DNA of 23,770 bases, taken from the NCBI GenBank assembly GCA_035267185.1, contig DATFLY010000120.1, positions 1-23,770 of the forward strand. Reading direction: 5' to 3'. The notes under the pieces are model-generated. The model had not been told where the DNA came from. It did not search any database and saw nothing but the letters and a program-made list of their open reading frames with translations. Below are positions 8,523 to 15,053 of this stretch, in pieces (the first letter of the stretch is position 1; every line of letters starts with the position of its first letter). The translations under genes and the position numbers were made by a program. This DNA is from JAUIBE01 sp035267185. GTDB lineage: Bacteria > Pseudomonadota > Gammaproteobacteria > Xanthomonadales > SZUA-36.

Positions 8523-8815
8523 TTGCCGACATCCCTGAGTGACCAGAACTCGACTTTTTTGTCATCAACCCAGGGTGAAACCACACCGGCAAAAGCCTGG
8601 TAGTGTTCAGAAGCCATGTGGTCATCGAATGCCGCACGACTGGCGTAAATCTCGTATAGAAAAATGCGATGTTCGTCTTCCTCATCCACGCACACATCGA
8701 AAAGATGGCAGCCTGACTCAAGCCGGAGCGAGTTTCGAGCCTGTTGTTTCATTTCCCCCATAAACGCCTCGGCCTTACCATTTCGAATGGTGAAGTAAAC
8801 CGTCACTACAAACAT
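8519..8815 (-). CDS. Small antibiotic-biosynthesis-monooxygenase (ABM) domain protein, LsrG-like
   Basis: This 98-residue single-domain protein has the ferredoxin-like ABM/YgiN/LsrG pattern: an opening strand VVTVYFTIRNGK, a central ESGCHLFDVCVDEEDEHRIFLYEIYAS strand pair, then HMASEHYQAF. The ATG at 8815 is chosen for its AGAGGA ribosome site; an in-frame GTG at 8836 would add seven residues. It lies 23 bases after otnC and overlaps the next gene by 4 bases. ABM-fold proteins include cofactor-free monooxygenases and, as in LsrG, isomerases of phosphorylated keto-sugars. No OtnI-type isomerase is present in this operon, so an isomerase role is attractive but unproven; a mutarotase-like or accessory role is also possible. 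Confidence 0.85.
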   Translation of the reverse strand: MFVVTVYFTIRNGKAEAFMGEMKQQARNSLRLESGCHLFDVCVDEEDEHRIFLYEIYASRAAFDDHMASEHYQAFAGVVSPWVDDKKVEFWSLRDVGK

Positions 8816-8838
8816 TGCTTCATCCTCTGATTTCACGG

Positions 8839-9477
8839 TCAGCTCGGAAACCTGGCTTCCAGCTCACTGATCTGCTGTTGAGAGAGTCGCGCAGTCTTCT
8901 CGTTTCGAAGCATCAGGAACAACCTCGCAGATTCCTCCAGTTCTTCCATTGCGTACACCGCCTGGTCAATGCTCTTGCCGGCAACAACCGGGCCATGATT
9001 TGCCAGCAACATGGCATGGCGATCTCCCGCCACCTTTTCTACCTCGCGTGCAAGAGCCTCGTCACCAGGCATGAAATAGGGAATCAACGGAAGTCGCCCG
9101 ATTTTCATCACGTAATAAGGTGTTAACGGTGGAATGACATTTTCCGTGTCCAGACCCTCACAACAGGAAACCGCAACGGCATGTGTGCTGTGCAGATGAA
9201 CACAGGCACGCGCATCCGGTCGCTTTCCATACATCAGCAAATGAAGAAAGCCCTCTTTCGATGGCTTGTCACCATCGACATGATTTCCGTTCCAGTCCAG
9301 TTTGGCGATGCGAGCCGGATCCAGCCGGCCCAGGCAGGAATTGGTGGGTGTAACCAGAACACCATCTTCAAGGAACGCGCTGATGTTCCCTGAACTGCCA
9401 GGAACCAGTCCTCGTTCATGTAGCGACTGGCCATGCATGGCAATCTGGTCGCGCAGTTTTGTTTCTGCATGCGACAT
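8839..9477 (-). CDS. otnC: Class II aldolase/adducin protein, probable 3-oxo-tetronate 4-phosphate decarboxylase
   Basis: This 212-residue protein has the class II aldolase/adducin motifs in order: SSGNIS near residue 30, catalytic-type Glu75 in PSKEG, metal ligands His94 and His96 in VHLHSTH, and His161 in ANHGPV. OtnC enzymes split 3-oxo-tetronate 4-phosphate into dihydroxyacetone phosphate and CO2. The assignment over fuculose- or ribulose-phosphate aldolases rests on the directly preceding OtnK-type kinase. The ATG at 9477 shares one base with the kinase stop (TGATG); a GTG at 9480 would give a four-base overlap instead. A monomer of about 210 residues is normal for the family. Confidence 0.85.
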   Translation of the reverse strand: MSHAETKLRDQIAMHGQSLHERGLVPGSSGNISAFLEDGVLVTPTNSCLGRLDPARIAKLDWNGNHVDGDKPSKEGFLHLLMYGKRPDARACVHLHSTHAVAVSCCEGLDTENVIPPLTPYYVMKIGRLPLIPYFMPGDEALAREVEKVAGDRHAMLLANHGPVVAGKSIDQAVYAMEELEESARLFLMLRNEKTARLSQQQISELEARFPS

Positions 9478-10742
9478 CACGGGAGCATATCCATTGCGTC
9501 CAGGAAAAACGTCCCGGCACCAAAGTTACCGGATTTAAATGCCATCACCTGGTTTTGTCCGTCTGCCCTGATCATCCAGGGGACCCCTGGAGCAATTCGC
9601 GGTCCCGTTTTCAGGGCATTGACACCAAGCGATTGCGCGACTGCACCGGATGTTTCCCCCCCTGCGACAATGAATTTGTGGCAGCCGAGTCCGGCTAGTT
9701 TTTGCGCAACCTCAGCCAGGGTTTTTTCGATCATCAGTGCCGATTGTTCGCGACCCAATTCTCCTTGTGCCTTCAGAACTTCCTGCGGATCTGAACAGGC
9801 AAAAACCAACACCGGGCCTTCCTGCCAGGCATCCGCCACCTGCCGTCCGATATGTTCAGCACTCTGATCGCCAGAGGCAATATCAAACGGATTGACCTCG
9901 ATTGAAAAATGCTCCGCCCGCATTACTTCAACCTGCTTTCGCGTGGCAACAGAACAACTCCCCGATAACACCAGCGGAAATCCGGGTAGTTTGGGTAAAG
10001 GTTCACAGGCAGATTCGGCAACACCTGCAAACCCGTCAAAATTTGGGACCAGCCCGAGTGCAATGCCCGCGGCTCCTGTGACCAGGCGCATGCCTTTGCA
10101 TGCCTGGCCAACCACTTCCAGGTCCGAATTGGTCTCGATGTCTGTTACCGCGTAGCGAATGCCATCTGATTTCAGTTTTTCGATTGATTCTTTAACGGCC
10201 GGGCTGCCTGAGCGTACTGTCTCCAACGAGATCAGGCCGCTGGAACCTGGCCGGGTCTGGGCGTCCATCATTTTGAGAAGACTGGACTCGCGCATGGGTG
10301 TTAATGGGTGATTGCGCATGGGTGATTCGGCCAACAGCTGGCCATTGACATAGAGATTTCCGTTTCGAATGGTCCGGCCGGTCTCAGGGAAAGCGGGGCA
10401 AACCACAGTAATGTCCTGTTCGACCCGCTCCAGAAGCACATCTGCAACGGGCCCGATATTTCCCTGCGAGGTTGAATCAAACGTTGAGCAGTATTTAAAA
10501 AACAGTTGACTGGCTCCCTTGTCCAGCAACCAGTCCGATGACGCCAGTGACTCCCGAACAGCGTTTTCCACCGAACTGGTTCTTGTTTTGAGTGCGATGA
10601 CAACTGCATTTGAGTGACCAAGGTCAACCTCTCCTGCCATGTTCAACACCTGGGTTGTCGCCATGCCACGCTCGGCAAGCATCAGCGCCAGATCACTGGC
10701 ACCGGTGAAATCGTCGGCAATACACCCCAGGAGTACGGACAT
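9477..10742 (-). CDS. otnK: DUF1537 four-carbon acid sugar kinase, probable 3-oxo-tetronate 4-kinase
   Basis: This 421-residue protein carries the full set of DUF1537 kinase hallmarks: IADDFTGASD at 8-17, FKYCSTFDST around 82-91, GNLYVNG, PMRESSL, LSGSCS, then the C-terminal nucleotide-binding GGETSG (361-366) and KSGNFG (404-409). Characterised family members (OtnK, DtnK, OiaK) phosphorylate 3-oxo-tetronate, D-threonate or 3-oxo-isoapionate with ATP. The following class II aldolase favours OtnK. It is the first gene of the operon, begins at ATG 10742 after a GGGAG ribosome site, and its promoter shares the gap at 10743-10892 with the divergent receptor gene. DtnK is less likely because no PdxA2 gene is present; OiaK is less likely because no apionate oxidoisomerase is seen. 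Confidence 0.9.
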   Translation of the reverse strand: MSVLLGCIADDFTGASDLALMLAERGMATTQVLNMAGEVDLGHSNAVVIALKTRTSSVENAVRESLASSDWLLDKGASQLFFKYCSTFDSTSQGNIGPVADVLLERVEQDITVVCPAFPETGRTIRNGNLYVNGQLLAESPMRNHPLTPMRESSLLKMMDAQTRPGSSGLISLETVRSGSPAVKESIEKLKSDGIRYAVTDIETNSDLEVVGQACKGMRLVTGAAGIALGLVPNFDGFAGVAESACEPLPKLPGFPLVLSGSCSVATRKQVEVMRAEHFSIEVNPFDIASGDQSAEHIGRQVADAWQEGPVLVFACSDPQEVLKAQGELGREQSALMIEKTLAEVAQKLAGLGCHKFIVAGGETSGAVAQSLGVNALKTGPRIAPGVPWMIRADGQNQVMAFKSGNFGAGTFFLDAMDMLP

Positions 10743-10792
10743 GTCCTAAAACTCCCTTCTTTTGTATGTATTCCGACATCTATGAAATATTT

Positions 10793-10838
10793 TTGACATT
10801 TAAGAAATTAACGTATACGTTAACGTATACATTGTCAA
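10793..10838. promoter_or_regulatory. Mirror-symmetric divergent promoters of the receptor gene and sugar-acid operon
   Basis: A perfect TTGACA lies at 10793-10798 on the plus strand and another at 10833-10838 on the minus strand. They are exactly equidistant from the midpoint 10815/10816. With 17-base spacers both would use TACGTT as the -10 (10816-10821 plus, 10815-10810 minus); with 15-base spacers both would use TATACG. The predicted starts are about 65 bases before the receptor ATG and about 60 before the otnK ATG. The hexamers are seen directly; promoter activity is inferred. Confidence 0.65.
10808..10833. promoter_or_regulatory. Tandem GTATAC palindromic operator, probably for the FCD-GntR regulator
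   Basis: TTAACGTATACGTTAA at 10808-10823 is a perfect 16-bp palindrome. A second, imperfect copy (AACGTATACATT, 10822-10833) follows with its centre 12 bp away, about one helical turn. GTATAC-cored palindromes are typical binding sites of FCD-type GntR repressors. The site covers both predicted -10 regions, so one bound repressor would block both promoters. The GntR gene at the end of the same operon is the obvious ligand-responsive factor. Confidence 0.75.
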
Positions 10839-10892
10839 TCGACGTTTCACCATCAGCCAAACCAGCCACAGAAAACTGTAGTGGGGAATGAA

Positions 10893-13160
10893 ATGACCAA
10901 ACTGAAGCTCGCATTTATCATCGCTGCCGGAATGATATTTCATATCAACTCAGCACTGGCCCAGGACAATAACAGCGACGAGCAGGATGACGACGAGGAA
11001 ACCCGGATCATGGAGCTGGTTGAAGTGACCGCTTCGGGAAGCTACAGGGTCACCACGGCCTCAAGCGCAACCGGACTCAATGTTCCCCTTGATGAATTAC
11101 CAGTCACCATCCAGGTGATCAGCAGTGAGTTGATTTCCGATTTTCAACTGCTCTCCCAGAGGGAAGCGCTGCAATATTCTGCTTCCATCGACGATAAAAG
11201 GGTTCGGGGGTTTAACAGCGGCGAGTTTTTCCGTAACGGATTCCTCTATCTCAGTGATACGCCCGGCTACACGATCGAAAGAATGGAAATCCTGATGGGT
11301 CCATCGGCTGTGTTGAATGGCCCGGTCACACCAGGCGGCGCGGTCAACATCATCACCAAGAAACCCCTGGCCGGTGAGAACTTTGGTGAATTTAACGGTT
11401 TCTGGGGCCTGAGCGATGGCCGCAATAACTACGGACTCAACCTGGATGTGAACGTTGGGGATATGGGTCAGCGCTCTGATGGCGATTCAATGGCCAGTTT
11501 CAGAATTGTCGGCGGGACGCAAACAGAGGAAGGCTATGGAACCGAGGTCGACAATGATAATTACGCCATCGTCCCCATGCTTCAATTCCGCCCCACTGAA
11601 TCGACGATTATCGATCTTGAATACAACAAGTACGAAATCAACACCGACCGTACCGACAGGCCAATGGCCATTGAACTGACTCTCCCTGGTGCGACTGAAG
11701 GGACGGAAGTTCCACTGGCACTGGCTTACGGCATTGACCCAAGGGCAAGCTGGTTTGGTCAGGATACCGACATCGAAGAAACGGTTGATGACTACACCAT
11801 TGGTTTGAAGCAGGAGCTCGGCGATGACTTCCTGTTGCAACTGGCCTACAACGACCACAACCGTGATTTTAAATTTGGACCTGGCAACAGGCCTCGTGTT
11901 GATATCTTCTACCGCATGGTGCTGAACGATGGTGCGCCGGATGGTTCAACCGACCCCAACGATTACCAACTACGTCGCCTCACCGAAGCGCTGTCTCTGG
12001 AAAATGAAATTAAGCAGACAACAGCCTCATTAACCTGGATACCGCAATGGAGTGGTAACTCAAGCCATCAGTTCAACTTTGGCGCCAACTGGTACGACCA
12101 GGATGCGCAACTGACCATTGCGCGACCTCGTGAAGTTGGTGCGACCGGAGGTTTCTACTTTGATTTCTTTGACCCCTTTGCGTGGAACCCGAACGACCTT
12201 GCATTTAACCAGGCAGGCGCAAACCTCAACTTCATTACCGTGCTCGACCGGCTTGAAGCCATTGACCTGACCAACTACTTCATCAACTGGCATGCCGGTT
12301 TCATGGATGATCGCCTCAATGTCCTGCTGGGCTATGTCGATAGTGAAATCACCATCGACCGCACCAACCTTCGTGCTGACAACCCGCAATCAGAAAATAT
12401 CGCAGACAATTCCGAGAACCTGTGGCAGGCGGGTGCCGTATTTGCTTTCAATGACACAGTCAGCGCTTATGCCAATTACTCGGAATCACAGCTCCCGGAT
12501 GTGAATGATCCGGATTTCAATACATCTCCGCCGGTCAGGCTGGGAGAACAAACAGAATTTGGGTTGCGCTTCAATTTCCTGGATGGTGCATTAACAACCC
12601 GGGTTTCGTATTTCCAGATCGATGAAGAGCTGTTTGGCGAGACTGAGCGTAAAGCCAAATCCGATGGCTGGGAGGTCGCTGGCTTCTGGATTCCCTCGGA
12701 TAACCTGGAGCTTTCGTTTAACTACACGCACCTCGATACCGAGGTTACAGCCTCCTCAAATCCGGATTCCATAGGTGATCCCCTGGTCGACGAGGTGCCA
12801 AACAAAGCGTCCGTCTGGGGTCGTTATCGCTTCGAAGGAGAAGCACAGGGCTTGTCAATCGGCGGTGGTTATATCTGGACGGGCGAGCGCGTCAGGCCAA
12901 CCGCTGCGGCCGCCCAGTCGGTGAAAAAACTCAATGGCCAGATATTGCGTTACGATCCGGAATCACGCCTCGACCTGTTTGCCGCGTATGACTGGGAACA
13001 ATGGCAGTTTGCCCTCAACCTGCGCAACCTGACCAAGGAAGCGAATCTGAGCAATACAGTTCCTCGTGTACCTCTGCAGGGTGGTGTGAAAGCAGACGGA
13101 AGCCCGTATACATTCGATGGTGAAATGGAAGTCATGATGACGGTGAATTTCGCATACTGA
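10893..13160 (+). CDS. TonB-dependent outer-membrane receptor (siderophore-receptor-like)
   Basis: This 755-residue protein has a 23-residue signal peptide cleaved after ALA, a TonB-box-like acidic/valine stretch (MELVEVTAS), and a plug domain with LDELPVTIQVIS, RGF, IERMEILMGPSAVLNG and PGGAVNIITKKPL. The remainder is a 22-strand barrel with many aromatic, asparagine-rich strands, ending in an aromatic C-terminal residue (VNFAY). The ATG at 10893 follows GGGGA; a GTG at 10881 would put four residues before the lysine-rich n-region. The plug resembles the FhuA/FoxA-type siderophore class, but the gene is divergent from a sugar-acid operon and shares its operator, so it probably imports that operon's substrate or a larger precursor. 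A metal-chelate substrate remains possible. Confidence 0.93.
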   Translation: MTKLKLAFIIAAGMIFHINSALAQDNNSDEQDDDEETRIMELVEVTASGSYRVTTASSATGLNVPLDELPVTIQVISSELISDFQLLSQREALQYSASIDDKRVRGFNSGEFFRNGFLYLSDTPGYTIERMEILMGPSAVLNGPVTPGGAVNIITKKPLAGENFGEFNGFWGLSDGRNNYGLNLDVNVGDMGQRSDGDSMASFRIVGGTQTEEGYGTEVDNDNYAIVPMLQFRPTESTIIDLEYNKYEINTDRTDRPMAIELTLPGATEGTEVPLALAYGIDPRASWFGQDTDIEETVDDYTIGLKQELGDDFLLQLAYNDHNRDFKFGPGNRPRVDIFYRMVLNDGAPDGSTDPNDYQLRRLTEALSLENEIKQTTASLTWIPQWSGNSSHQFNFGANWYDQDAQLTIARPREVGATGGFYFDFFDPFAWNPNDLAFNQAGANLNFITVLDRLEAIDLTNYFINWHAGFMDDRLNVLLGYVDSEITIDRTNLRADNPQSENIADNSENLWQAGAVFAFNDTVSAYANYSESQLPDVNDPDFNTSPPVRLGEQTEFGLRFNFLDGALTTRVSYFQIDEELFGETERKAKSDGWEVAGFWIPSDNLELSFNYTHLDTEVTASSNPDSIGDPLVDEVPNKASVWGRYRFEGEAQGLSIGGGYIWTGERVRPTAAAAQSVKKLNGQILRYDPESRLDLFAAYDWEQWQFALNLRNLTKEANLSNTVPRVPLQGGVKADGSPYTFDGEMEVMMTVNFAY

Positions 13161-13213
13161 ACAGACATCCGGAAGCCAGGTAAAAGGCCGGTACCCGATG
13201 CTGCCAACGCAGT

Positions 13214-13231
13214 GCCGGACCCGGCTTTTTT
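13214..13231 (+). terminator. Rho-independent terminator after the TonB receptor gene
   Basis: A GC-rich hairpin (GCCG, GACC loop, CGGC) is followed immediately by six T residues, 53 bases after the receptor stop. The stem is short but the T-tract is good. A longer alternative stem using upstream GGCCGG is possible. Confidence 0.7.
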
Positions 13232-13375
13232 CTGAATAAACATTTTGTATCAGAACCATTCCGGAGCGCTCTATTGAGCAACTGATCGCTGAACCAGCAA
13301 GCCACCCCAGGGTATATATCGATTTCACAAATCCTGAGAATTACTAACAAGGGAGAAATCAGGCTACTATCAGGT

Positions 13376-13398
13376 AAGATAATCAATCCGATTATTTT
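13376..13398. repeat. AT-rich inverted repeat upstream of the PPK2 gene
   Basis: AAGATAATC, a 5-base AATCC spacer, then GATTATTTT pair over nine positions with one G-T. It lies 78 bases before the phosphotransferase ATG, and AAACGTTT, an 8-bp palindrome, follows nearby at about 13402-13409. The 315-base gap between receptor and phosphotransferase genes otherwise holds only the receptor terminator; no clear -35/-10 pair was found. It is a candidate operator or leader hairpin. Confidence 0.35.
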
Positions 13399-13475
13399 GC
13401 TAAACGTTTAAATAGCGACGTGATATTCAGGGTAAACCTTACTGAAATCCTCACAGTGGACACTTCAACCTCCCC

Positions 13476-15047
13476 ATGAACGTCAAACCGGTTTTTATGT
13501 TTCAGACCGCCGAGCTTGGACAGAGCGTCAGCAAATCCGAGTTCAAGAAACGCCAAAAAACGCTGCGAAAGGAATTGCTGGATCTGCAACGCGATGTCAG
13601 GGATGCTGGATTGTCACCCGTGCTGATTGATTTTGCCGGCGTGAGCGGTGGTGGAAAGGGAACATCCTCAAACCTGCTCAACAAGTGGATGGACCCCAGG
13701 TGGATCCACACTATTGGCTACTCTGAGCCCAGCACAGAAGAGCGTCAGCGACCCGAATTCTGGCGATACTGGCGAGACCTGCCTCCCCGGGGACAAATCA
13801 ATATCTCGCTGAGTGGCCGCTATCATCGACCGCTGCTTGATTTTGTTCATGAGCGCATAGATGAAGACCAGCTGGAGCATCTTTGTGAGCGCATAAACCA
13901 TTTTGAAACAACCCTGGCAGCAGACGGCGCCCTGATTCTGAAATTCTGGATGCATCTCAACCGCGATGTGCAGGAAAAACGCCTGAACAAACTGAAAGAC
14001 GACCCACTGCGTCAGTGGAAAGTGAAGCCGGTCGACTGGGAAAACTGGGAGTTGTATGACCGGTTCGTGGTTGCCGCCGAACACATCATTTCCCATACCA
14101 ATACCGGAGATGCGCCCTGGACCATTGTTGAAGGAGAAGATTTCAACCACCGTCACCTGGTTGTTGGTGAAACACTGCGGGAAGCAATGCAGATTCACCT
14201 GAAAAAGACATCCTTTCGCCAGTCTTATCTCGAACAACTGGATGCCGAGGTGGCTGAACTAAATGATCACGGGATTTCGTCCGCTGTCAGTCGCCAGGCC
14301 ACCATTGTTGAATCTCTTGATTTATCCCTCAGTCTCGAGAAATCGGACTACGAATCTCAGCGTGATGAACTGCAGGCACGCCTGGCAGTGTTGCACGGCA
14401 AAGCTGTGCGCCAGGGAAGAACCATTGTCCTGGTCCTGGAGGGTCTGGACGCGGCTGGTAAAGGCGGTTCAGCTCGCCAGATTACCGACGTCATCGATGC
14501 GCGCACTTACAAGGTTCAGCCAATCGCAGCACCAACGCAGGAGGAGCACTCCCGTCATTACCTGTGGCGATTCTGGAAACGCCTGCCGCGGCCCGGGTTT
14601 ATGACCATATTTGATCGCAGCTGGTATGGACGGGTACTGGTGGAGCGCATTGAGGGATTTGCCTCCATTGAAGAATGGCAAAGAGCCTATTCTGAAATTA
14701 ACGACTTTGAAGACCAGATGCTTGAGGAAGGAACGATCCTGATCAAATTCTGGTTTCACGTCAGCAAGGAAACACAGCTCGAACGCTTCAAGGCCCGTGA
14801 AAACACGCCCCACAAGCGCTGGAAGCTGACTGATGAAGACTGGCGCAATCATGAAAAATATGATGCCTACGCCTTTGCAGCACATGAAATGATACAGCGA
14901 ACATCAACCCTGTCGGCGCCGTGGACGCTGGTGGAAAGCGACGACAAACTCTATGGGCGCATCAAGGTTCTGGATACCGTTTGCAAAATGCTGGAAAAAG
15001 CGGTGGGTGAATCTGAACCCAAAGGGCAGATCAAATCAGGCGCGTGA
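13476..15047 (+). CDS. pap: Polyphosphate:AMP phosphotransferase (two-domain class II PPK2)
   Basis: This 523-residue protein has two tandem PPK2 kinase domains. Each has a Walker A: GVSGGGKGT at 55-63 and GLDAAGKGG at 323-331. The C-terminal domain keeps the active-site FDRSWYGR (379-386) and RFWKRLP lid motifs. The N-terminal domain has ISLSGRYHR at the equivalent place (about 110-118), lacking the catalytic Asp-Arg pair, as expected in class II PPK2 proteins where the second domain is active. Such enzymes transfer phosphate from polyphosphate to AMP, making ADP in the cytosol. The ATG at 13476 has no clear ribosome site. The second ATG at 13497 (MFQTAELGQSVSK) matches where homologues usually begin and may be the true start. 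The gene stands alone, ending six bases from the convergent kinase gene. Confidence 0.92.
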   Translation: MNVKPVFMFQTAELGQSVSKSEFKKRQKTLRKELLDLQRDVRDAGLSPVLIDFAGVSGGGKGTSSNLLNKWMDPRWIHTIGYSEPSTEERQRPEFWRYWRDLPPRGQINISLSGRYHRPLLDFVHERIDEDQLEHLCERINHFETTLAADGALILKFWMHLNRDVQEKRLNKLKDDPLRQWKVKPVDWENWELYDRFVVAAEHIISHTNTGDAPWTIVEGEDFNHRHLVVGETLREAMQIHLKKTSFRQSYLEQLDAEVAELNDHGISSAVSRQATIVESLDLSLSLEKSDYESQRDELQARLAVLHGKAVRQGRTIVLVLEGLDAAGKGGSARQITDVIDARTYKVQPIAAPTQEEHSRHYLWRFWKRLPRPGFMTIFDRSWYGRVLVERIEGFASIEEWQRAYSEINDFEDQMLEEGTILIKFWFHVSKETQLERFKARENTPHKRWKLTDEDWRNHEKYDAYAFAAHEMIQRTSTLSAPWTLVESDDKLYGRIKVLDTVCKMLEKAVGESEPKGQIKSGA

Positions 15048-15053
15048 TGTGTT

